A DNA stretch of 54,611 nt from Alphaproteobacteria bacterium (GTDB taxonomy: Bacteria; Pseudomonadota; Alphaproteobacteria; Thalassobaculales; Thalassobaculaceae), in assembly GCA_024742275.1 (NCBI GenBank), contig JANSYS010000026.1, positions 1-54,611 of the forward strand, written 5' to 3'. Shown in pieces: positions 8,464-15,315 of this stretch (within the stretch, counting starts at the first letter, position 1; the number at the start of each line of letters is the position of its first letter). The translations under genes were made by a program, and so were the position numbers. Below the pieces are notes generated by a model. That model was given only the letters and a program-made list of their open reading frames with translations, made no database searches and was not told the DNA's origin.

Positions 8464-10425
8464 CTAGAAACTCTCCTGCCGCTTCCGCTCCGCGAGCACG
8501 GTCACGTTGCCGCCGACGCGCCGGATCAGGTCGGCGTCCTCGTCCGCGGTTGGTTCGGGTCGGGGCTTGAGAGCTGCATTCCCGTTGAAGCGCACCCGCG
8601 TAACCGAGGGCGCGAGCGGCTTGGCGTCCTCCGGTTCGGGCAGGGCGTCGGCGACATCGTTGGCCGTCAGCCGGATTTCGGCCTCGGCCTGCATCTTCAC
8701 GCCGCGGCGGAACAGCTTGACCGCGCGGGCGGTCTCGCGGGCCTTGTCGGTGTCCTCGAAGCCCACCGCTTCCAGGCACTCCGCGAAGCCTAGATATCGG
8801 CCGTCGCCGGTATAGACGTGGAGGCCCGCATGCAGGTCCTGCGGGTCGAAGCGGACCACCACCTTCTGTCCGGTCAACTCGCTGAGGAAGCCGCTCCAGT
8901 AGCGATTGCGCAGCAGCTCGATCGAGCCGTCGTAGCGTGAACAGGACGCGCCCTCTGCCGCGAGCAGCCAGAGCCGCCGTTGCTCCGGCGTGGCCCCTTT
9001 GATCGGCGCCTGCTCGTAACTGGCCTCGAAGGCCTGATCGAAGGAGAGCGTGCCGGCGCAGACTATAGACTTGCGCTTCGGGCGGGCGTTGTGGTGGATG
9101 ATCTCCTGCTGCAGCACATCCATGAACGCCGCGATCGGCACCGCTTTGGAGCCGTAGTTGGACGGCTTGTTGGTCGGGCTGTTGCCGGTATGGGCGCCCT
9201 CAAAGCGCGGGTGCTTGGCGACCCGGTCGCAGAGGTCACGGAACGCGCGTTCGATCGGCTTGGCCTGGCCGTGGTAGGGGGTGACCCACCGAACCTCGAT
9301 GCCGAGCTGGCCCATGATGCCGACCGGCTCCTCTTCCTTGACCTTGAAGCGGTGGCGCCACGCCATACCGCCGGTCAGCCAGTGCGAGGCGAAGGCGCGG
9401 CCGTTGTCGAGATAGCAGCGATCGGGGATGCCGTAGTTCTGGACCACGTCGCCGAGCGCCAGGCGGACGACGTCCCGGTTCTCGGACTTGTCGACACGGC
9501 AGGCCAGGAGCTTGCCGGAATAGAGATCCTGGAACGCGACCATGACCGGCCGGCCGGGTTTGCCGCCATCGCCCCAATCGACGAAGACGTCGAAGGTGTG
9601 ACCGTCCGCGTTGACGGCCTCCAGGGCGTGGAGATGGGAGCGGTCGCGCTTCTGAGCCGGGAACAGACGCTTCAGAGCCTCCGGCCCCTTGCGGGCCAGA
9701 ACCATGACCGGATTGGGGATCTCCTCGCTCAAACGCCGCTCTAGGGTGCGGGCCGGCGGGAGCGGAAGGCCCCGGCTGTCGGCGATGCGCTGCAGGCGTT
9801 CATAGCAGCTGGCAAAGGACGGCTGGGACGGGCGCAGATAGTCGGCCTTGAGCATGTCCCAAAGCTCCGGCGCCAGTGCGACCTTGGACCGGCCGCCGCC
9901 GTGGCGCGGGACCAGATAGGCGAGGCGGTCCTTGTGGTCGACGCCCTCGACTTCCTTGAGCCAGCGATAGAGGGAGCGGGCGGTGACGGAGCCGTCGTGG
10001 TCGGCGACGTAGATGACGGCCGCGTTCAGCGTCATGCCGCCGCGCCGGAGCTGGTCGACCTGATCGAGCAGGCCAAGCCGGTGTCGGGCCTTCGCCTTCA
10101 CGGCGTCGGTCTGGCGCGCGAAATGCTCCCATGCCGCTGTGCGATCGGCAGGACCGGAGCGGTCAGCACGGGCCTGCGTACGATCCGCCCCTGCCATGCT
10201 CGCCTTCAGCCGCGCCTGGGCGGCCGAGGGCAGGGCGTCCACATGGAACTCCATGCCGCCGCCTCGGCCCTTGCGCCGCCGGGCGAGCGGCTGGCCGGAG
10301 GCGGTCACCGCGTTCTGCCATCCCTCTTCCTTCGCGCGCATGGCGATGCCGCGCGCCGTCGTCGGAAGGCCCGGCAGGTTGCGGTCGGCGATCTCCGAAG
10401 CTGAGAGCCACAAATCCACGATCAA
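8464..10425 (-). CDS. MuA-like DDE transposase
   Basis: At 653 residues it is close to MuA (663). The N-terminal winged helix starts WLSASEIADRNLPGLP. The RNase H-like core carries the catalytic Asp274 (NADG), Asp340 (YLDNGRAF) and Glu392 (KPIERAFRDL), almost the same spacing as in Mu. A beta-barrel domain follows (VRFDPQDLHAGLHVYTGDGRYLG). It cuts and joins the element ends to target DNA with MuB. The proposed start is TTG 10423-10425, with GGAGG 8 nt upstream and a 4-bp overlap with the previous stop. The same frame stays open far upstream, but that part is a shadow of the preceding gene. Confidence 0.93.
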   Translation of the reverse strand: MIVDLWLSASEIADRNLPGLPTTARGIAMRAKEEGWQNAVTASGQPLARRRKGRGGGMEFHVDALPSAAQARLKASMAGADRTQARADRSGPADRTAAWEHFARQTDAVKAKARHRLGLLDQVDQLRRGGMTLNAAVIYVADHDGSVTARSLYRWLKEVEGVDHKDRLAYLVPRHGGGRSKVALAPELWDMLKADYLRPSQPSFASCYERLQRIADSRGLPLPPARTLERRLSEEIPNPVMVLARKGPEALKRLFPAQKRDRSHLHALEAVNADGHTFDVFVDWGDGGKPGRPVMVAFQDLYSGKLLACRVDKSENRDVVRLALGDVVQNYGIPDRCYLDNGRAFASHWLTGGMAWRHRFKVKEEEPVGIMGQLGIEVRWVTPYHGQAKPIERAFRDLCDRVAKHPRFEGAHTGNSPTNKPSNYGSKAVPIAAFMDVLQQEIIHHNARPKRKSIVCAGTLSFDQAFEASYEQAPIKGATPEQRRLWLLAAEGASCSRYDGSIELLRNRYWSGFLSELTGQKVVVRFDPQDLHAGLHVYTGDGRYLGFAECLEAVGFEDTDKARETARAVKLFRRGVKMQAEAEIRLTANDVADALPEPEDAKPLAPSVTRVRFNGNAALKPRPEPTADEDADLIRRVGGNVTVLAERKRQESF

Positions 10426-10910
10426 CCTCGTCCCCTCCAAAGCGACCGGACCTGGGCCTGGCGCTTCTTCTTCTCTTCGATGTCCACCGCGAGCTGCGCG
10501 TCCTCGATCGCCGGGAGCCAGCGCTGTTCGACGACCTCGCAGCCGAGTGGGTGGGTGAGCAGGTTCAGAAGGTCCGCACGATCGAGCGCATGTGCGAGTG
10601 CCGCCAGCCGATGGGCAGGGATCGAATGCTCGGAGGCTTCGCTGGCGTACTGGTTCAGGACGTTCAACGTGACGTCCTCGTCCAGGAAGACGGTCATGCG
10701 CTTGGCGATCTCGTCCCGGTTCAACTCGCTGTCGCGCATCGCCGCGGAGATCGCCCGCGACACCTTCGAGCGCATGTCCCAACCGGGCGGACGCTTGGGC
10801 GGCGGTGCGGCCCTGACCGGCGCCGGCGCCCAGTTCGCCAAGGGCTTCTTCGCCGCGGGGTCGGTGAACATGTCGGGCGTGTTCGGATCGCGTGCCAAGA
10901 TCACCCCCAC
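10422..10910 (-). CDS. Mu-like early protein of unknown function (162 aa)
   Basis: A helical 162-residue protein with a Pro-rich N-terminus (APAPVRAAPPPKRPPGW) and a central region RAISAAMRDSELNRDEIAKRM followed by LNVLNQYASEASEHSIPAHRL. That pattern is reminiscent of small regulators placed upstream of MuA in alphaproteobacterial Mu-like phages. Start is GTG 10908-10910 or GTG 10902-10904; the second gives a canonical 4-bp overlap with the preceding ORF. Its stop overlaps the MuA start. Function unknown. Confidence 0.65.
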   Translation of the reverse strand: MGVILARDPNTPDMFTDPAAKKPLANWAPAPVRAAPPPKRPPGWDMRSKVSRAISAAMRDSELNRDEIAKRMTVFLDEDVTLNVLNQYASEASEHSIPAHRLAALAHALDRADLLNLLTHPLGCEVVEQRWLPAIEDAQLAVDIEEKKKRQAQVRSLWRGRG

Positions 10911-11029
10911 AGGCCGGCGCGCCGCCGCCGGGTGATTGCGCCGCCGATCGCGAGGCGCTCGGCGTGCGGAATGCGCGGGGCCGGGGCGGTGATGCCGAAG
11001 AGCGCAAAGAAGGCGCGCAGCAGGGTCAT
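10901..11029 (-). CDS. Tiny early-operon ORF (42 aa)
   Basis: An ATG at 11027-11029 overlaps the stop of the upstream 63-residue gene by 4 bp and opens a 42-codon frame beginning MTLLRAFFALFGITAPAP and ending in a very basic tail (TRRRRAGLWG). A short hydrophobic start followed by a basic tail suggests a membrane-edge or nucleic-acid-associated peptide. The stop overlaps the next gene's GTG start. Coupled overlaps on both sides are the evidence; the sequence matches nothing I know. Confidence 0.45.
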   Translation of the reverse strand: MTLLRAFFALFGITAPAPRIPHAERLAIGGAITRRRRAGLWG

Positions 11030-11217
11030 CGACCCGCTCCCACTTCGGATGGCAGCGGCGGGAGCGCCAGAGGGCCTATCCGATAGCTGTCGGCAGCGCG
11101 GTTCTGAGCGAAACGGGTATTGGCGTGAGCGAGGTAGTCGCCGTAGCGCGTCACGCTCTCGTTGGAGTTGGTGACATTGATCAGGACGATGCGTTGGCGA
11201 GGGTCGAGCTCGGCCAT
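11026..11217 (-). CDS. Small Mu-like early ORF (63 aa)
   Basis: A 63-residue protein containing QRIVLINVTNSNESVTRYGDYLA, with no recognisable domain. It has a good ribosome site (GAGGAGAC, 6-8 nt before ATG 11215-11217) and starts 11 bp after the ParB-like stop. It overlaps the next tiny ORF by 4 bp. Its position within the operon supports it as a real gene. Confidence 0.55.
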   Translation of the reverse strand: MAELDPRQRIVLINVTNSNESVTRYGDYLAHANTRFAQNRAADSYRIGPLALPPLPSEVGAGR

Positions 11218-11228
11218 CGTGCGTCTCC

Positions 11229-12071
11229 TCAGGTGTCGGGTAGCTGCCCGGTGTCGCGGAGGTGGTGGATGAACAGGCGTCGGGCGGCCATGGGGCTGCG
11301 GTTCCAGAAGCCGAGCAGCTGCTGATAGGCCTTGTCCCGCTCGGCGGCCGGGGTGACGCGGCGGTTCTCCAGAACGGCAACGGCGTCGCGAACGCGGGGA
11401 AGGGGGTCAGTGTCGCGGGTGAGCAGCCTGACCACGTCGGCTTGGCGCTCAGGACCCTGTTTGGCGAGCGCCTCCAGCTCGGACTGATTGTCCGCGAGCG
11501 GGAGGCCGGCGATGACGTCGTGGAGAGAGGGATCAATTCTAGTGACGATCGAGACAGCAAGCCGCACTGAGCGATCACTCAACCCAACACGTTCAGCAGT
11601 GTCCTGAGAGAAGCTCTTCGCCCAAATGGCAGAGTTTACCGTTTGACCTTTTTCAATGACTTGACGGCCTTTTGCACCCGGAGTGGCTTCCGGATGCAGT
11701 GCGTCGTAGATCTCCTTCCGGCGCGCCAAGAAGACCGCTCGATCCCAGGGACGAAGTTCGTGCCGGATCAGGTTCTCATCGATCTCCAGGAGCCGAAGTT
11801 GCAGGTCGTCACCGCGGACGATACGGGCCGGGATGGTTTCGGTGGTGCGGAGCGATTTCACTGCTGCCAGCCGATGCGCACCGGCCACCAGTCGGAAGCG
11901 CTCTCCTTCGACGGGTGTCACCACCACCGGGGTCGAGAGCCCGCCCGCCTCGATCGACTGCTTGAGGCCTTCGACATGGGCAGGATCCACGCGGCGCAGC
12001 CTGTCAGAGATTTCGATCAGTTCGAGCGGTAGGTCGATGACAGCGTCAAACTCAGGTGCTCGCTTGTTCAT
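11229..12071 (-). CDS. ParB/Spo0J-like nuclease-fold protein
   Basis: 280 residues with a ParB N-terminal domain: LPLELIEISDRLRRVDPAHVEGLKQSI, the GLSTPVVV strand, and GAHRLAA, which corresponds to the nucleotide-binding GxxRxxA box of ParB-type CTPases. A central helix-turn-helix (SQDTAERVGLSDRSVRLAV) could bind DNA. No parA gene lies nearby, so classical partition is unlikely. ParB-like proteins occur at this place in Mu-like prophages of alphaproteobacteria, where their job is not established. Start ATG 12069-12071 overlaps the Ner-like stop by 4 bp. Confidence 0.8.
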   Translation of the reverse strand: MNKRAPEFDAVIDLPLELIEISDRLRRVDPAHVEGLKQSIEAGGLSTPVVVTPVEGERFRLVAGAHRLAAVKSLRTTETIPARIVRGDDLQLRLLEIDENLIRHELRPWDRAVFLARRKEIYDALHPEATPGAKGRQVIEKGQTVNSAIWAKSFSQDTAERVGLSDRSVRLAVSIVTRIDPSLHDVIAGLPLADNQSELEALAKQGPERQADVVRLLTRDTDPLPRVRDAVAVLENRRVTPAAERDKAYQQLLGFWNRSPMAARRLFIHHLRDTGQLPDT

Positions 12072-12367
12072 GCGACCGCTCCCTTTTGACGAGCGCGGGC
12101 AGCCGATGCGCGCTTAACGTTGCCCTTGCGAATTCTCATGCCGGAAGGGCTGAACCATTGGGGCCAGAGCTGATGCACACGATAGCCCAGCGCGGACGCA
12201 ATTATATGGTTTCCTGTCGGTTGAGGGCGGATAATTGCGGCTTGAACGGTGTTCGGATTGACTCTGTACTTGGCTGCGAGAGCGGCAATGGAGCCGAATC
12301 TCTCGGAGATCTCAGCTTTAAGCCACGCTGGGTGTACGTTATTAACCCCATCTAAAATAAGAGACAT
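12068..12367 (-). CDS. Ner-like DNA-binding regulator
   Basis: A 99-residue protein centred on HPAWLKAEISERFGSIAAL, then AAKYRVNPNTVQAAI and ALGYRVHQLWPQWF. This is the Ner/Nlp helix-turn-helix family, including the closing LWPxW motif. In Mu, Ner turns down early and repressor transcription. ATG 12365-12367 is preferred over the longer open frame, because the extra residues upstream cross the operator-like region. It faces the repressor gene across a 134-bp spacer and is first in the early operon. Confidence 0.82.
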   Translation of the reverse strand: MSLILDGVNNVHPAWLKAEISERFGSIAALAAKYRVNPNTVQAAIIRPQPTGNHIIASALGYRVHQLWPQWFSPSGMRIRKGNVKRASAARARQKGAVA

Positions 12368-12501
12368 TTGTCGGACTGCTCTATCCAGGTTTGACGATGG
12401 GACGCGTAGGCATGACGATTTGTCAGGTTCTTGATGAGGATCGACCAGAAAAATCTGGTTGTCAAACCTTAAAAATAATACCGTTCTACGGTGATAACCG
12501 C
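12368..12501. promoter_or_regulatory. Divergent operator/promoter region of the Mu-like element
   Basis: This is the spacer between the Ner-like gene (leftward) and the repressor (rightward). A perfect inverted repeat, ACCAGA-AAAA-TCTGGT, lies at 12444-12459. A second, longer-spaced inverted pair is AGGTTTGAC at 12387-12395 and GTCAAACCT at 12461-12469. On the minus strand TTGACA at 12465-12460 would serve as a -35 box, and the palindrome fills the 17-bp spacer to a weak -10 (GATCCT). A repressor on the palindrome would therefore block the early promoter. Sites are read from sequence; the bound protein is inferred. Confidence 0.6.
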
Positions 12502-12927
12502 ATGTCGACAGATCTCGCACCTGGCTATACGGAGGCTTTGGGGGCGCGCTTAGCTCAAGCGATTGACCAAGGAGGAGGCGTCCTCGCGGTTGCTAGAGCT
12601 CTAGAGGTCAGCAAAGACACACCGGCGCGTTGGAGAGATGGCCGGAGCAAGATATCGCTTCATGATCTGACCAGGATCGCCACTATTGCCGGGATGGACC
12701 CGGTTTGGCTCGCCTTTGGGGCACCTGTGTCGAGAGAAGGGATCGACTACGACCTAGTGCAAGAGGCCGCAGAGACGGTCATTGAGGTCACGATTTCCCT
12801 GGGACAGCCCATTGACCCCGGCGTGCTTGCGCGAACCATCCGGGAACGCGCTGAGAGGATGGCGCGCGACTTGGGGAATCAAGTTGCTACGTCGGGAACA
12901 TTGACAAGCCAACGGCAGCGGGGATGA
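12502..12927 (+). CDS. Phage repressor-like HTH protein
   Basis: A 141-residue protein with an XRE/Cro-type helix-turn-helix: LAQAIDQGGGVLAVARALEVSKDTPARWRDG followed by SLHDLTRIATIAGMDPVWLAFG. The C-terminal helices (about 85-130) may dimerise. There is no self-cleaving peptidase domain, so induction would not be LexA-like. ATG 12502 is chosen because the frame upstream runs through the operator-like region. It is divergent from the Ner-like gene, as the Mu repressor c is, and should hold the early promoter silent. Confidence 0.72.
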   Translation: MSTDLAPGYTEALGARLAQAIDQGGGVLAVARALEVSKDTPARWRDGRSKISLHDLTRIATIAGMDPVWLAFGAPVSREGIDYDLVQEAAETVIEVTISLGQPIDPGVLARTIRERAERMARDLGNQVATSGTLTSQRQRG

Positions 12928-12960
12928 TTATCATAAGTATCTAAGGTTGTGTGGTGCGAT

Positions 12961-13371
12961 ATGATTTCCGCTCAAAACATTATTAATTTGATGCAGAAAC
13001 CAAGCGCCACGATCGAGCCTATGAGGTTCGTCGCGCTGCCGCGCCATCTTCAGCTAGCTATGCTTGAGTGGATGGAGGTTTCAGAAGCCGGTTGGAACGA
13101 CGTGTTAGCGAATACCATCATTGTCGGGCGTTCCACGGCTCTCTGGCATATGGAGCGAGGCGAGTTGCTGAACGAGCGCGCTCTGACACGAACCTTGTCC
13201 CAAGCTGATCGGCGGCTCCCAAAATTACGTTTGGTGCTCAGCGAGATCGGAGTTCTTGACCGGCCGTGCGCCAGGCAATGCTTGGTAGGTGGAGCGTCCC
13301 TCCAACTTGTCGTGCTGCCGATTGCTGTCGACGGTGCGACTGTCTATGCGGCAACCGTGGCGGGCTGGTGA
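12961..13371 (+). CDS. Hypothetical protein (136 aa) coupled to the PAS-like gene
   Basis: The 136-residue protein has no domain I can name. It contains LPRHLQLAMLEWMEVSEAGW and, near the end, GGASLQLVVLPIAVDGATVYAATVAGW. The latter has the beta-strand pattern of the C-terminal part of a small PAS-like sensor (R/Q-L-x-LP, then a final strand), so it may be a diverged PAS relative. ATG 12961 is preferred to the upstream GTG. Its stop (TGA 13369-13371) overlaps the next ATG by one base, implying translational coupling. It begins 33 bp after the phage repressor. Confidence 0.5.
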   Translation: MISAQNIINLMQKPSATIEPMRFVALPRHLQLAMLEWMEVSEAGWNDVLANTIIVGRSTALWHMERGELLNERALTRTLSQADRRLPKLRLVLSEIGVLDRPCARQCLVGGASLQLVVLPIAVDGATVYAATVAGW

Positions 13372-13910
13372 TGCTTTTCGGACAGAATAGTCGGACATGG
13401 GCGGATGCCCGTGGCCACATGACACGGCATATGCTCGGTTTGGATTTTCAAGTTGGGCCGGACAGCATCCTCATCCGGCTGTTCCAAATGGCTCAAGCGC
13501 GCAGTTTCGGTGGATTGCTGTCGGTAGACAGCTTGTTGGTAGATGATCTGATGGCCGCTGGTGCTCTTGGTTACACGCACGTCGTCGATGTTTCTGCCGA
13601 CGACCCTCGCGGTTTCTTCTTCGCAGTGTACGGTCAGGATCTTCGCTTCGCTCTCGATACCGATATGTCCGGACGGCACCTTGTAACCGCTGATTGGTCG
13701 GCTCTTCGCCGGTTTGGCCTGGATGAGTATCAAAGGCTGAAGGTGAGCGGGCGACCAGAATTGTCGCAAGTCGATGTTCTAGCGGGCGATCGAATCAGCA
13801 TCAATCGGCGCTTGGTTCTGCCGCTTACTGGCGATAGGGGCCAAGTCTCGCATTTGATGGTTTCTGTGATCCGCAATCACCCGCGCGTCCTCTCGAACAC
13901 TCTGCAATAG
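13371..13910 (+). CDS. PAS-like (PAS_5-type) sensor protein
   Basis: A 179-residue protein. After an N-terminal helical region, the part from about 60 on has the PAS_5-type pattern seen in alphaproteobacteria: THVVDVSADDPRGFFFAVYG, then TDMSGRHLV, then a helix, and finally INRRLVLPLTGDRGQVSHLMVSV. No output domain is attached, so it would be a stand-alone ligand or redox sensor or a partner protein. It is coupled to the preceding gene (TGATG). Its last 132 bp lie antisense to the 3' end of the convergent GNAT-like gene. Confidence 0.5.
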   Translation: MLFGQNSRTWADARGHMTRHMLGLDFQVGPDSILIRLFQMAQARSFGGLLSVDSLLVDDLMAAGALGYTHVVDVSADDPRGFFFAVYGQDLRFALDTDMSGRHLVTADWSALRRFGLDEYQRLKVSGRPELSQVDVLAGDRISINRRLVLPLTGDRGQVSHLMVSVIRNHPRVLSNTLQ

Positions 13911-14531
13911 GTATGCGCGGTCGTATTCGGTCGCGTAGATCCGTTCGGTTTGACCGGTCGGCGGGAACCATCCGTCGACCAGGAGGCGGATCTTCTGGGC
14001 TCCATAGTTCTTCTTTGCAATGCCAGCGTGATGCAAGCTGGCAAACGCTAGTCCCGTCGAATGATCCACGTTCCACAGCTGGAGCGCGATCGCCCTTATC
14101 AGTCTCGGTATCAACCAAGAAAGGCCGATACCGCGCCAGTCTGGAGCAACCCATAGGCCGCCGGTATGGGCCAGACGGCCGCCAATGTCAGGGCCGGTGA
14201 TGGCCAGGGTGAGCGGATCGCACCCCCATATGCGACCAGCCGCGACATCCGCATAATAGGCGTCGGTTGTCAGCAACTTGGCGGCCATCACAGCCACGGA
14301 CCTACCGTCACCTGATTTCACATGAAGCCAAAAGGCCGCGCCAATTTCGACGCGTCTTGGATCGAAGGCTGGATTTATCCCCGCATTATTCGGAGCTGTC
14401 TCCAGCAATGAAGTGAACCGTGCCAAATCGTCGTGGATAAGCAGACGTAGTCCGTCTCGGCGAAGCAGCTCCATCGCGAGTGCGCGATACTCGGCCAGCA
14501 ACGCGGTCGGATCGGGGGAGAGCATTTCCAC
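13779..14531 (-). CDS. GNAT-fold acyltransferase-like protein A
   Basis: A 250-residue protein with a clear GNAT acetyl/acyl-CoA-binding signature, HTGGLWVAPDWRGIGLSWLI (about 122-141). It is followed by a helix and a C-terminal strand region (GWFPPTGQTERIYATEYDRAYL). It aligns along its length with the protein at 15918-16703, so the two are paralogues. The acceptor substrate is unknown; LuxI- and FeeM-type signal synthases share this fold, but I see no LuxI signature. The start is ATG 14529-14531. A TTAACCAT motif lies 25-32 bp upstream, and four TTCCGAGTT-type repeats lie farther up. Confidence 0.62.
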   Translation of the reverse strand: MEMLSPDPTALLAEYRALAMELLRRDGLRLLIHDDLARFTSLLETAPNNAGINPAFDPRRVEIGAAFWLHVKSGDGRSVAVMAAKLLTTDAYYADVAAGRIWGCDPLTLAITGPDIGGRLAHTGGLWVAPDWRGIGLSWLIPRLIRAIALQLWNVDHSTGLAFASLHHAGIAKKNYGAQKIRLLVDGWFPPTGQTERIYATEYDRAYLLQSVREDARVIADHRNHQMRDLAPIASKRQNQAPIDADSIAR

Positions 14532-14555
14532 GCCCCAGGGATTTAGTGTAGGGCG

Positions 14556-14563
14556 TTAACCAT
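14556..14563 (+). promoter_or_regulatory. CtrA-like half-site TTAACCAT
   Basis: TTAACCAT is a common half-site form for the alphaproteobacterial cell-cycle regulator CtrA. It lies 25-32 bp upstream of the GNAT-like gene A start. A single 8-mer is weak evidence, but the second GNAT-like gene also has CGTTAAT motifs upstream. Confidence 0.3.
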
Positions 14564-14609
14564 AACACCAGATGTGGGCCCGCTCGATGGCACTCGAATG
14601 CGGAATCAG

Positions 14610-14742
14610 TTCCGAGTTCTGCGATTTGCATTAGGTGCCATCTGCATTGCAGATCGTAGGGAGCCGGCAGCTTACAGGGGAACTCGGAAGAGTATCACAA
14701 GGACGACCTTTGCTTTCCGAGTTGCAGTTTAGAGACTCGGAA
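14610..14742. repeat. Four alternating TTCCGAGT(T) repeats
   Basis: TTCCGAGTT occurs at 14610-14618 and 14715-14723, and its reverse complement AACTCGGAA at 14681-14689. The 8-bp form ACTCGGAA is at 14735-14742. The last two form a dyad, TTCCGAGT-N12-ACTCGGAA (14715-14742). Alternating orientation in 133 bp upstream of GNAT gene A suggests binding sites for a dimeric regulator or transposase-binding sites. Confidence 0.6.
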
Positions 14743-14839
14743 GATGGTACGGCCATATCGCCACTGGTGCTTCGATTGTTTAACGCGGATTTCTGCCGTC
14801 TTTAAAGATCCGTGATCGCCGAAGATGCGGGTAGGCTGT

Positions 14840-14889
14840 ACTGACATCCATTCTGTCGAAGCGTCCGATTTCGGGCCGCACTGACATCC
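14840..14889 (+). repeat. Direct repeat ACTGACATCC, 40 bp apart
   Basis: ACTGACATCC occurs at 14840-14849 and again at 14880-14889, exactly 40 bp (about four helical turns) apart. It may be paired protein sites or part of an old mobile-element end. Nothing else in the window shows which. Confidence 0.45.
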
Positions 14890-14946
14890 CAATCGGCGGC
14901 GAGCTGCGCCGGCCTCCCTGAGACGGAGCGCCGCGGAAATCTGAGC

Positions 14947-14986
14947 TGTCCGGCGATGTCCGGCCTGATCCGACGATATCCGGACC
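14947..14986 (+). repeat. Four tandem 10-bp imperfect repeats
   Basis: Four consecutive units of 10 bp, TGTCCGGCGA, TGTCCGGCCT, GATCCGACGA and TATCCGGACC, share an (G/A)TCCG core. They end 50 bp before the DUF6356 start. The helical periodicity would place a bound protein on one face of the DNA. Confidence 0.5.
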
Positions 14987-15036
14987 TATTGTCAAAGCAA
15001 TTGACGGTCCACACCGGAAGCCAAGGAGAGTATCTC

Positions 15037-15288
15037 ATGCGCCTGTTCACCGATCATCCGGCGAGCGTCGGAGAGAGCTATGTCGAGCATCTCGGTATGG
15101 CGAGCGGTTTCGGCTTTCGCATGGTCCTTGGCGGCATCGCGTGTCTCGTCCATGGCGTGCTGCCGTTCCTGTTCACCAAGACCGGCAGCAGGATCATCAC
15201 CGACCTCCACGGTCGAATGGTCACCAATCGGACCCGTATTGCCCCTGAAACCGTGCCCGAAACCGAGCGAGCCCGGCAGATCGCCTGA
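15037..15288 (+). CDS. DUF6356-family small membrane-associated protein
   Basis: An 83-residue protein, MRLFTDHPASVGESYVEHLG followed by a hydrophobic segment (MVLGGIACLVHGVLPFLF, about 33-50) and a short basic tail. This pattern is common in alphaproteobacteria as DUF6356; function is unknown. ATG 15037 has AAGGAGAG about 7-10 nt upstream, so the longer frame from 14956 is rejected. One membrane segment is likely. Confidence 0.75.
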   Translation: MRLFTDHPASVGESYVEHLGMASGFGFRMVLGGIACLVHGVLPFLFTKTGSRIITDLHGRMVTNRTRIAPETVPETERARQIA

Positions 15289-15315
15289 TCCCGACGGCAG
15301 GCGGCCATTGGCCGG

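Larger units (their letters stand above)
5656..12927 (-). mobile_element. Mu-like transposable phage, early region only
   Basis: The gene order from right to left is a rightward repressor, then leftward Ner-like, ParB-like, small ORFs, MuA transposase, MuB ATPase, GemA (gp16), a DnaA-domain-like protein and a Mor-like activator. This matches the early and middle control region of Mu-like prophages in alphaproteobacteria. Nearly all genes overlap by 4-10 bp, so it reads as one long operon. No lysis, protease/scaffold, head, tail or Mom genes follow Mor. TG/CA element ends could not be located, so the limits given are gene limits. It is either a decayed prophage or a transposon or satellite keeping only transposition functions. 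Confidence 0.85.
14532..15036. other. 505-bp repeat-rich spacer
   Basis: No convincing gene is present. It holds, from left to right: a TTAACCAT motif, four copies of TTCCGAGT(T) in alternating orientation, a 10-bp direct repeat 40 bp apart, and a 40-bp block of 10-bp imperfect repeats ahead of the DUF6356 gene. It probably contains the promoter of the GNAT-like gene (leftward) and of the DUF6356 gene (rightward), and may include a scar of the Mu-like element or another mobile element. Confidence 0.5.

Noticed and set aside
8464..11007. An 847-codon open frame that includes MuA
   Set aside because: The first ~190 codons are Arg/Pro/Gly-rich shadow of the preceding gene; the MuA domain starts at about 10425 with a good ribosome site.
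10901..11578. A 225-codon minus-strand frame
   Set aside because: Most of it is a shadow of the ParB-like gene; only the last 42 codons look like a real overlapping ORF.
13779..14531. LuxI-type autoinducer synthase
   Set aside because: The GNAT fold fits, but LuxI conserved residues are not visible and no LuxR-type regulator is adjacent.
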